DNA from: Candidatus Berkelbacteria bacterium
GTDB taxonomy: Bacteria; Patescibacteriota; UBA1384; VFKW01
Direction of reading: 5' to 3'
Assembly: GCA_009885355.1 (NCBI GenBank)
Contig: VFKW01000111.1
Location: 1 to 6,048 of the forward strand
DNA: 6,048 bases
Shown: piece after piece, positions 1 through 5,225 of the stretch
Layout of the letters: every line of letters starts with the position of its first letter
Position numbering within the stretch: position 1 is the first letter of the stretch
The notes under the pieces: generated by a model
Database searches by the model: none
What the model saw: the letters and a program-made list of their open reading frames with translations, nothing else
Told to the model about the DNA's origin: nothing
Position numbers and translations under genes: made by a program

Positions 1-94
1 GCTTGGTCAAGAGATGATGCCATTCATCCCCGTACTGAGACTCGGCAAGAATCATGACGTGACTGCCTCCTACGTACGGGGTTTCCTGGCATAT
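1..94. other. Window-edge fragment, coding strand undecided
   Basis: Two readings compete. On the plus strand a frame open from base 1 ends at a TGA at 55-57, about 40 bases before a hairpin terminator. That suits the 3' end of a gene converging on the minus-strand cluster. On the minus strand an ATG at 55-53 opens a frame running off the window (it begins MILAESQYGDEWHH), with an AGGAGG site 10 nt upstream. However, that gene would start just after a terminator with little room for a promoter. An 8-bp inverted repeat, CCCCGTAC (28-35) and GTACGGGG (74-81), brackets the segment and may be regulatory or structural. I recognise no family, and I lean slightly to the plus-strand gene end on layout alone. 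Confidence 0.25.
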
Positions 95-120
95 AAAAAA
101 GAAGCCAAAGGCTTCTTTTT
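95..120. terminator. Bidirectional intrinsic terminator
   Basis: AAAAAGAAGCC (96-106) pairs perfectly with GGCTTCTTTTT (110-120) around a 3-nt AAA loop. The A and T tracts on either side give a U-tail in both directions. It lies 71 bases beyond the stop of the last minus-strand gene (191) and is the likely end of that cluster. It may also end whatever enters from the left on the plus strand. Confidence 0.8.
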
Positions 121-148
121 AAAACTTACTACTTATTAGCCACTATGT

Positions 149-164
149 GGCCCCTTAGGGGCTT
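149..164. other. Short GC-rich hairpin
   Basis: GCCCC (150-154) and GGGGC (158-162) form a 5-bp stem with a TTA loop, between the last gene of the cluster and the strong terminator. There is no proper T-tract on the minus strand, so it is not a convincing terminator by itself. It may stabilise the transcript 3' end. Confidence 0.35.
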
Positions 165-183
165 ATTACTTACCAGCTTACCA
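161..183. repeat. Gene-following repeat, copy A
   Basis: The 19 bases at 161-179 match 498-516 with one mismatch; the core is CTTACCAGCTT. Copy A begins 8 bases past the stop of the 72-aa gene, and copy B lies directly past the stop of the 68-aa gene. Each of the two related membrane-protein genes is therefore followed by the same element, as expected if gene and tail were duplicated together. Confidence 0.6.
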
Positions 184-190
184 ATTTGTC

Positions 191-409
191 TCACCCCTGT
201 CTTCGTATCCCCACTATAATCATCCCAGTAAAACCACACATTCCAGCCGTCACGAAACCAATCCCGATTTTACTCATTACTGACACTGTTTGCCTAAATT
301 CTGGGGATAAAGCACTATCAGCAGACATAAAAAAATTTAACCTTGAAACTATATTCAAAGCAATACCAAATACTAAAACAATACTAAATAAATATATATA
401 TTTTCTCAC
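191..409 (-). CDS. Two-span small membrane protein, 72 aa (paralogue of the 68-aa neighbour)
   Basis: Unrecognised family. Two hydrophobic segments, about residues 5-22 and 47-67, flank a polar loop containing SADSALSPEFRQT. With a positively charged N-terminus (MRK) and a C-terminal RRQG, a hairpin with both ends cytoplasmic is likely. The start is GTG (409-407), preceded by AGGGGAAAA. An in-frame stop at 437-439 and no upstream ATG make this the best start. It aligns without gaps to the 68-aa protein encoded just upstream: L12, G15, I16, Q40, T41, S43, I48, G49, I50 and F60 coincide. It is last in the minus-strand cluster, separated from the previous gene by a 111-nt repeat-rich gap, so it could be transcribed separately. 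Two-span topology recalls small pilin or holin-like proteins, but nothing specific supports those roles. Confidence 0.7.
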   Translation of the reverse strand: MRKYIYLFSIVLVFGIALNIVSRLNFFMSADSALSPEFRQTVSVMSKIGIGFVTAGMCGFTGMIIVGIRRQG

Positions 410-439
410 TTTTCCCCTATATCCCCAACAATCAGCTTA

Positions 440-519
440 TTCGCATATTGCATACCGGATTATTACTTATCCGCTTATCAGCTTATTAGCTTATTAGCTT
501 ATTGCTTACCAGCTTGTCC
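440..519. repeat. AGCTTATT tandem repeats plus repeat copy B
   Basis: The gap between the two paralogous membrane genes is low-complexity DNA. At 478-502 the unit AGCTTATT recurs head to tail three times, with degenerate neighbours to the left (440-477). It ends in copy B of the gene-following repeat (498-516), which matches 161-179. The final bases run straight into the stop codon of the 68-aa gene. This may be slipped-strand or duplication residue. No promoter stands out in it. Confidence 0.6.
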
Positions 520-520
520 C

Positions 521-727
521 CTATTTCTCCGTACCGGAAGCTTTTATAAACAAAATCGCGCTTAAAATGATCAATGCAATCCCGATAAACAAAGAAATCG
601 AAATTGTTTGCATTGCCGTAGTTGTCATCTCATCAGCACTTAAAGTCCCTTTGCTAACGTAACTACCCGCAACCATAACAATTCCTAAAATCAAAGTTGC
701 AAAACCACCAAATAACCTTTTTTTCAT
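521..727 (-). CDS. Two-span small membrane protein, 68 aa
   Basis: Unrecognised family. Hydrophobic segments at about residues 6-22 and 43-61 flank a short polar loop (SKGTLSADEMTTTAMQ). The N-terminus is MKKR and the C-terminus is IKASGTEK, which suggests a hairpin with both ends inside the cell. The ATG (727-725) follows AAGGAGGAAA, a strong SD with a rather short 3-nt gap after GGAGG. The gene begins 16 nt after the 35-aa gene ends, so the two are very likely co-transcribed and perhaps translationally linked. It is an ungapped paralogue of the downstream 72-aa protein: the QT at 40-41, S43 and the IGI at 48-50 sit at identical positions. There is no signal-peptidase site or lipobox that I can defend. 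Confidence 0.75.
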   Translation of the reverse strand: MKKRLFGGFATLILGIVMVAGSYVSKGTLSADEMTTTAMQTISISLFIGIALIILSAILFIKASGTEK

Positions 728-743
728 TTTCCTCCTTAACTAA

Positions 744-851
744 CTACCTAAATTTATATAAATTATACCCCGCCAAAGCCGATATTACTACAACCAAACC
801 CATAATAAGTATAACTACTGCGAGTATAATAATATGATGCTTCTTCTTCAT
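744..851 (-). CDS. Single-span membrane microprotein, 35 aa
   Basis: This short ORF was found by reading the minus strand between the larger genes. It starts MKKKHH, continues with about 20 strongly hydrophobic residues (roughly 7-28, rich in I, V, L, A and G) and ends GYNLYKFR. That makes a single transmembrane helix with positive charge at both ends. The ATG (851-849) has an AGGA (859-862) with a 7-nt spacer. It lies 36 nt after the stop of the 332-aa gene and 16 nt before the 68-aa gene, filling what would otherwise be an odd 160-nt gap in a tight cluster. The SD, composition and placement support a real gene. No family is recognised; small partner subunits and membrane-active toxins often look like this, but no function is claimed. 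Confidence 0.6.
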   Translation of the reverse strand: MKKKHHIIILAVVILIMGLVVVISALAGYNLYKFR

Positions 852-887
852 GGCTCAATCCTACATTAAATGATATAAAAACAATTG

Positions 888-1886
888 TCAACCAACAGTC
901 TGTCGGACTGTCAAACTAGCCAAAAATTTCTCAATTTTTTTATGATAAATCGTCTGTTTCGCTTCATCCTCAGTCCCATCAGCCACATATTCTCGGTTTA
1001 AATGAACTAAAAACTTATGAACCTGTTGTAAAACCTCAATATCTTGGCCTGTTTGTAAAAACTCAAAAAGACCTCGTAAATCGATATTTAAAGTTGCCTG
1101 CCAAGCGTCCGCCAAAATAAATACCAATCTCTTCCATTCAAAAACCGGATCACTTTGCTCCTGATATCCATCAATCTGGGCAAATTCTTCGGCCACGATT
1201 TCTTCTCTCATTGCCGCCTGCTCACCGCCCTCGATTCCTTCTAAAATCTCCTCAGAATTCATTTCACTCAAAGGAGCTTCTACTTCACCTAAAATTTCTT
1301 TTTTCATAAGAGGAATCAATTTAATCGCCTTTTGATACCCTTTTTCGTCAATAATCCCTCGATTTTTTGCATATTTCATTCGGCTCAAGAAAAATATTGA
1401 TTTTCCAACAGACAAACCAAAAGCCTCACCGCTCAACAAAGACGCCTTCGCCTCATCAAATTCATTTTGTTTCAAAACTCCGGCCAAATACAATTCTTCC
1501 ACCTTTTTCCAACCTTCCAACCGGTCAATCAATGGACAAACAATCGCCCAAGCCATTTCAGTCTCAGCATTCAATACTCTAGGCGTAGCAAATATTGTCA
1601 TATCATCTCTTTTATAATATGTTTGAAAATTTTCAATATCCTGCATCGAGAAAATACCATCTTTGATACTCTCATGAGCTTCATTTATAAGGTTTAATTT
1701 ATAACGATCAACCGACGGCAACACAGTTGCCGAACCATTTTTCAAGTCCTCGGAAAACTTTTTTATCTCACGACTAACAACACTTTTAGTAACAAAATTC
1801 TCCCGAATCATCTTCAAAGCTTCATTGCTAGCAACAAATAACGGATCCCATTCCAATTTATGTAGTAAATCAGCTTTAGAGCTCAT
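888..1886 (-). CDS. Hypothetical helical protein with SHOCT-like motifs, 332 aa
   Basis: No known family recognised. It has no signal peptide or clear membrane helix, so it is probably cytoplasmic, with long amphipathic helices. Three segments share a pattern of G, two aliphatics, a few polar residues, then an acidic or aromatic residue and a helix: DGIFSMQDIENFQ (76-88), AGVLKQNEFDEAKASLL (135-151) and RGIIDEKGYQKAIKLI (176-191). The middle one closely resembles the short C-terminal SHOCT motif. An acidic linker (about 197-240, rich in E) separates this from a C-terminal helical region (247-325) containing WKRLVFILADAW. The ATG (1886-1884) overlaps the end of the upstream gene by 11 nt and has AGGAG seven bases upstream, within that gene, so translation is probably coupled. 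Product stoichiometry with the 141-aa protein and physical interaction are reasonable inferences, not observations. Confidence 0.8.
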   Translation of the reverse strand: MSSKADLLHKLEWDPLFVASNEALKMIRENFVTKSVVSREIKKFSEDLKNGSATVLPSVDRYKLNLINEAHESIKDGIFSMQDIENFQTYYKRDDMTIFATPRVLNAETEMAWAIVCPLIDRLEGWKKVEELYLAGVLKQNEFDEAKASLLSGEAFGLSVGKSIFFLSRMKYAKNRGIIDEKGYQKAIKLIPLMKKEILGEVEAPLSEMNSEEILEGIEGGEQAAMREEIVAEEFAQIDGYQEQSDPVFEWKRLVFILADAWQATLNIDLRGLFEFLQTGQDIEVLQQVHKFLVHLNREYVADGTEDEAKQTIYHKKIEKFLASLTVRQTVG

Positions 1887-2301
1887 TTTTCACTCCTAAT
1901 AGCTCATTCATCAAGTCGTCATAAACATTTTCTAATTTCTTCGAAAGCTCTGTAAGCTCTTCACCACTCAATATGCCTGAACTAACTTGAAATTCCAAAT
2001 TTTCACAAAAAAATTCGATCCTAACCATTGCCTGCTGCTCTTTTTCATTGAGTTGATATTCCTCGTTAAATAATTCCGATCCTTCCCTGATCAAGCCTAA
2101 ACTTTGGATAATTTGCTTTGATCTTTCGATCAAATTTTTTATATCTTGATCAGTATGATCCTTAATATCCATTATAAATTTAACATCTACAGGATTTTCC
2201 GGACTTTTCGGCAACTCCAAACCCGATCCGAGAACCGGCCCAGTATCTTGCCGTAGTATTGTTTCCAAACCATCAGATGGTATAGATGCAGCAACAGCCA
2301 A
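1876..2301 (-). CDS. Hypothetical protein, 141 aa, first gene of the cluster
   Basis: Unrecognised. The first 40 residues are low in structure and rich in P, G and S. The remainder looks alpha-helical, with a charged stretch at 45-70 and a C-terminal segment SSGILSGEELTELSKKL (107-123) that follows the same G-aliphatic-aliphatic pattern as the SHOCT-like motifs of the 332-aa neighbour. It has no membrane helix or catalytic signature. The start is TTG (2301-2299), three bases after GGAGGG (2310-2305), and no upstream ATG fits the SD. It is the first gene after a promoter at 2330-2357, and its 3' end overlaps the 332-aa gene by 11 nt. The overlap, shared motif and order suggest the two proteins act together. 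A scaffold or regulatory role is possible but unproven. Confidence 0.75.
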   Translation of the reverse strand: MAVAASIPSDGLETILRQDTGPVLGSGLELPKSPENPVDVKFIMDIKDHTDQDIKNLIERSKQIIQSLGLIREGSELFNEEYQLNEKEQQAMVRIEFFCENLEFQVSSGILSGEELTELSKKLENVYDDLMNELLGVKNEL

Positions 2302-2329
2302 AATCCCTCCAAAAAAGTTTTATATATTA

Positions 2330-2357
2330 ATTATATAACAATCCAAATAATAAACAA
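2330..2357 (-). promoter_or_regulatory. Sigma70-type promoter for the five-gene cluster
   Basis: On the minus strand a perfect -10 TATAAT (2335-2330) lies 16 nt downstream of TTGTTT (2357-2352), a fair -35. Transcription would start near 2323, giving a leader of about 20 nt that includes the GGAGGG ribosome site. This fits the first gene of the cluster. The surrounding DNA is AT-rich, so some caution is due. Confidence 0.6.
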
Positions 2358-2365
2358 ATGCAGCC

Positions 2366-2449
2366 CCATTATTCCTTATTCATAATTCATTATTCATTAT
2401 TCACAAATATAATGCTCCCCCTAACTACTAACTACAATCTACTAACTAC
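2366..2449. repeat. Low-complexity spacer with short tandem repeats
   Basis: The DNA between the cluster promoter and the rRNA terminator has imperfect CATTATT units (2375-2402) and CTAACTA/ACTACAA units (2421-2450). I see no ORF, RNA gene or hairpin here apart from the terminator that follows. Such repeats are common spacer DNA and prone to slippage. Confidence 0.55.
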
Positions 2450-2480
2450 AAAAAACCCTTCTTGTTAGAAGGGTTTTTTT
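2450..2480. terminator. rRNA operon terminator (bidirectional)
   Basis: CCCTTCT (2456-2462) pairs with AGAAGGG (2467-2473) around a TGTT loop, extended by an A-tract (2450-2455) against a T-tract (2474-2480). Read on the minus strand it is 15 bases past the 5S 3' end, with a U-tail, and is the expected end of the rRNA transcript. Symmetry lets it act both ways. Confidence 0.9.
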
Positions 2481-2494
2481 ATCTAAGATACAAT

Positions 2495-2614
<120 letters not shown>

Positions 2615-2721
2615 GCTGTATCCTAAAATACACAAATTAAATTTGGACAATTGAATTGATACGTGTAACCTTGAAATTTATTTTAGTTCTTAAACCATGT
2701 ATTTCTGTGCTCAAATTTGGG
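2615..2721 (-). other. 23S-5S internal transcribed spacer
   Basis: About 107 nt of AT-rich DNA between the inferred 23S 3' end and 5S. It contains no tRNA cloverleaf and no convincing ORF. It is presumably removed during rRNA processing. The 23S boundary is inferred from alignment by memory with E. coli and may be off by several bases. Confidence 0.6.
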
Positions 2722-3010
2722 AATAGAATCTCAAAATGACTAATTAGTACACCTCGGCTCAATATGTTACCACACTTACACCTGGTGCCTATCAACCTAG
2801 TAGTCTACTAGGAGTCTATGAAAACTAATCTTGGAGCGGGCTTCCCGCTTATATGCTTTCAGCGGTTATCCCAACCGAATGTAGCTACTCAGCAATGCAC
2901 TTGGTAGTACAACTGATACACCATAGATTCGTCCATCCCGGTCTTCTCATACTAGGGACAGACCTCCTCAGTTTTCCTCGCCCACAGCAGATGAGGACCG
3001 AACTGTCTCG

Positions 3011-3045
<35 letters not shown>

Positions 3046-3058
3046 TGGCGAACAGCCA

Positions 3059-3116
<58 letters not shown>

Positions 3117-3148
3117 TGCGCCGTCTATGTGAACTATTGGGCGCAATC

Positions 3149-3185
<37 letters not shown>

Positions 3186-3323
3186 TCTGACCATCTCATA
3201 CTGCGTCAGAGGATCACTAACACCTACTTTCGTAACTGTTCGACTTGTAAGTCTTTCAGTAAAGCCGGCTTATGCGTTTGCACTATCACTCCGATTTCCA
3301 TCCGGAGTTAGCCGACCTTTGTA

Positions 3324-3375
<52 letters not shown>

Positions 3376-3623
3376 CACTGTCTCGAGTCTTTGACAGGAT
3401 TAGAATTTCAAAATAACAAGGGTGGTGTTTCATCTTTCGACTTGCGTCTCCCACCTAACCTACACATTTTATTCCAAAACCCAATGCCAAGTTGTAGTAA
3501 AGCTCCACGGGGTCTTTCCGTCTTGCTGCGGGTAACCGGCATCTTTACCGGCACTGTAATTTCGCCGAGCCTCTCGTTGAGACAGTACCCAGACCGTTAT
3601 GCCATTCGTGCGGGTCGGAACTT

Positions 3624-4330
3624 CTAACACATTATTACTAATGCTTTAGACTATATCTTCATCTTGTCATACACCTTAGGAGCTCCTCTTTTTGATATTT
3701 TCTTTTGCCAAGATTGATTTGATAAGCCAATTCAATTATTTCAACCAAATATGATTGATTTAAATGTTTATTTGCCTTTATCATCTCGCAGATCTGAGAA
3801 AATTTCTCAAAATCTTGCATTTTGGCGCCAATTAGAGGGTATTGTTTGAAATGAGGGATAATAATATTCATTAAATCCTGAATACTTCTTACCTCATATT
3901 TATAATTGCTATCTCGATTGGAATAACGAATTGCTCCACAATCGAAATGTTTATGAATTACTTTCAACAGCTCCAGATTTTTTTTGTTCTGACTGATTGA
4001 AAAGCTTGGCCGAACTTCTATATTTGTTTTAATCTTCTTTCGTTGAGTAAATGAAATACAAAAGCAACCTTCACCTTCAGTAAAGCCAGAAATATATGAA
4101 TTAATATCCATAATCTCCTTTCTGGAACTCCATAATGTATCTTTTTAGACAAGAGCTGGCGTATTATCCGATAGAACTTATCGGATCTCGTCTTTCGACT
4201 CAGTCGTTACGGGGTCAATCCAATAAAGGACGACTTCCCACGGTATTGCCCTTATACTTAAGGGTTTCACCGTTATTAGCCAGATTGCTGATAGAACCTC
4301 GCGGCTCTATTCGGGCAAATTCCGTTTTTT
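3624..4330 (-). ncRNA. Group I intron L1951 (707 nt, encodes a homing endonuclease)
   Basis: Insertion follows 23S U1951, joining CGGGT (4335-4331) to AAGTTCC (3623-3617). The guide GCCCGA (4316-4311) pairs with exon UCGGGU, with the required G-U at the splice site. The intron ends in G (3624), and three bases before the guide can form P10 with the 3' exon AAG. P2 is an 8-bp stem with a GCGA loop (4310-4291). P3 is UCUGGC with GCCAG. Two extra hairpins between P7 and P3' (GUCGAAAGAC, and an 8-bp stem at 4186-4166) resemble P7.1/P7.2 of subgroup IA. The S element GAAGATATAGTC lies at 3660-3649. P8 is TCTTGTC (4154-4148) with GACAAGA (3668-3662), so the ORF sits in the P8 loop. The site is the one used by the Desulfurococcus I-DmoI intron and a Coxiella burnetii intron. 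Confidence 0.92.
3659..4111 (-). CDS. LAGLIDADG homing endonuclease, 150 aa, in the L1951 intron
   Basis: A predicted homodimeric DNA endonuclease that cuts intronless 23S genes at the insertion site so that repair copies the intron. It has one LAGLIDADG motif, YISGFTEGEG (6-15), with the metal-binding acid expected at E14. Its length is close to I-CreI (163 aa) and about half that of two-motif enzymes. Further family hallmarks are PSFSISQ (35-41), a DCGAIRY turn (57-63) and IIPHFKQYPLIGAK (84-97). The ATG (4111) follows AAGGAG by only three bases. The last codons (ACA AGA TGA) also form the 3' strand of P8 and the start of the S element, so the reading frame runs into the ribozyme core. The target GTCGG-GTAAGTT-CCGAC is a near-perfect palindrome, suiting a homodimer. 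No frameshift is seen, so it is probably functional. Confidence 0.92.
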   Translation of the reverse strand: MDINSYISGFTEGEGCFCISFTQRKKIKTNIEVRPSFSISQNKKNLELLKVIHKHFDCGAIRYSNRDSNYKYEVRSIQDLMNIIIPHFKQYPLIGAKMQDFEKFSQICEMIKANKHLNQSYLVEIIELAYQINLGKRKYQKEELLRCMTR

Positions 4331-4350
4331 ACCCGACAAGGAATTTCGCT
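4331..4350 (-). rRNA. 23S mini-exon, 20 nt (E. coli 1932-1951)
   Basis: The minus strand reads AGCGAAATTCCTTGTCGGGT, identical to E. coli 23S 1932-1951. This includes the universally conserved sequence around U1939. It is isolated between the L1931 and L1951 introns. Exon definition rests on this identity and on the P1 guide of L1951. Confidence 0.93.
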
Positions 4351-4636
4351 TACGATGTTAATCGCAACGTTCCTGATTGCTGTCTGCATGTCGCCATGCA
4401 GGTCAGACTATATCTTCCTATCACCACGTGGTGGTAAGGTCCGGCGTATAGTCGTTGAGGATTCCCTTCGAAAATCTCAGGGTCTTTCCTGCTGATTGTC
4501 TCCATAGTCCAACCGGTTTCCCGTTGGAATTTGGGAGATTTTCCAGCATATAGCCAGATTTTTCTTCTACATCTCCAATGGCACATCGAAGTTCGAAGAG
4601 GGGTTTGATTACCCCACTAAGGCAGTTAGTATTCCT
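4351..4636 (-). ncRNA. Group I intron L1931 (286 nt, no ORF)
   Basis: A compact intron after 23S U1931. The guide GCCTTAG pairs with exon CUAUGGU, with G-U at the splice site and one U-U mismatch opposite position 1928. P3 is UCUGGC with GCCGGA, P4 is UGCUG with CAGCA, P5 is UCUCC with GGAGA, and P5a is CCAAC with GUUGG. P6 uses CCC/GGG. The R segment is CAACGACTATACG. P8 is built from ACCAC/GUGGU and CCU/AGG, the S element GAAGATATAGTC is at 4417-4406, and P9 is a 7-bp stem with a GCGA loop (4401-4384). There is no J7/3 hairpin, unlike L1951. Long blocks match L1917, so the two are sister introns. The 3' end is odd: to restore the rRNA the last intron base must be A (4351), not G. Thermotoga carries introns at the same site. 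Confidence 0.88.
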
Positions 4637-4650
4637 ACCATAGAACGGTT
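4637..4650 (-). rRNA. 23S mini-exon, 14 nt (E. coli 1918-1931)
   Basis: AACCGTTCTATGGT on the minus strand corresponds to E. coli AACGGTCCTAAGGT. Its first half completes helix 69 with covariation: positions 1920-1924 here (C, C, G, U, U) pair with the 5' strand across the L1917 intron (A1906, G1907, C1908, G1909, G1910). Position 1928, A in E. coli, is U here. This exon is recognisable only through its fit between two introns. Confidence 0.85.
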
Positions 4651-4730
4651 CATTCTTGTTACGGCCGGTTTTACGGCCCTGCATATCTCTATGCAGATCG
4701 GACTATATCATCCCAATATCTCTATTGAGT

Positions 4731-5222
4731 CTAGCGTGTAGTCTCTGAGGATTCTCCATAAATATTTTCAAAACTATATTTTCGGGTCCGTCCGGCACCT
4801 TCATTCAATTTCTCTCTTAATTCGATGATTTTTTTCAAACCATCATCAGTTAAATGATCTCCGTTCATCAAATCAATGATTTCACGAAAGATCGAGAAAT
4901 TTCTTTTCTTGGTAGCCGATCTAAAATTAAATCTGCGAAAAAATGGAATTACTCTTTCAGTAATCATTGCATAATTACCTACTTCAAACATAAATAAGCC
5001 ATCTTTTCTTTTTTTAATCTGTCCGCATCCTAAATATCGTTTCATTTGTGTGAGGATAGTAATATCTTTTTGAGAAACATTAAAGCATGGACATACTTGC
5101 CATTTGCTCTTATAATCCGGTTTATTTCTCAAAGAAACATTGAAACTACCTTCACCATCGGTAAATCCAGCCAAATAGAAACCTATTTCGTCTGGAATTT
5201 GTTTGAGCCAGCTTTCACTCAT
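4731..5222 (-). CDS. LAGLIDADG homing endonuclease, 163 aa, in the L1917 intron
   Basis: A single-motif LAGLIDADG enzyme, predicted to act as a homodimer on intronless helix 69 DNA. The motif is YLAGFTDGEG (16-25), with catalytic acid E24 and D22 present. Other family features are PCFNVSQKD (45-53), LGCGQIKKR (64-72), VIPFFRRFNF (91-100) and a basic GRTRKY near the C-terminus (144-149). Its length matches I-CreI. The ATG (5222-5220) has a very strong SD (AAAGGAGGT) four bases upstream. The terminal residues GESSETTR and the stop are encoded by P6, P7 and P3' core bases, so the frame extends into the ribozyme. Despite the same family, the sequence differs widely from the L1951 enzyme, which argues for separate origins. 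The frame is intact, so it is probably active. Confidence 0.93.
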   Translation of the reverse strand: MSESWLKQIPDEIGFYLAGFTDGEGSFNVSLRNKPDYKSKWQVCPCFNVSQKDITILTQMKRYLGCGQIKKRKDGLFMFEVGNYAMITERVIPFFRRFNFRSATKKRNFSIFREIIDLMNGDHLTDDGLKKIIELREKLNEGAGRTRKYSFENIYGESSETTR

Positions 5223-5225
5223 ATT

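Noticed and set aside
406..453. 15-codon minus-strand ORF overlapping the GTG start of the 72-aa gene by GTGA
   Set aside because: The overlap looks like translational coupling, but there is no SD before its ATG and it arises from repeat DNA. Probably chance.
186..497. Plus-strand 103-aa ORF
   Set aside because: Antisense to the 72-aa membrane gene and running through the tandem repeats; no ribosome site and an odd composition. Treated as a shadow.
440..519. AGCTTATT repeats as a CRISPR array
   Set aside because: The units are about 8 bases and directly adjacent, with no spacers of regular length.
1367..1697. Two plus-strand ORFs of 71 and 76 aa
   Set aside because: They lie inside the 332-aa gene on the opposite strand, with no start signals.
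2615..2721. tRNA gene in the 23S-5S spacer
   Set aside because: No TTCRA arm or acceptor pairing is present.
3512..3524. Macrolide-resistance change near A2058
   Set aside because: The ACGGAAAGACCCC stretch is the normal sequence.
4135..4684. ORFs of 78-100 aa on both strands
   Set aside because: They cover intron cores and mini-exons; the structural RNA explains the sequence and none has a protein signature.
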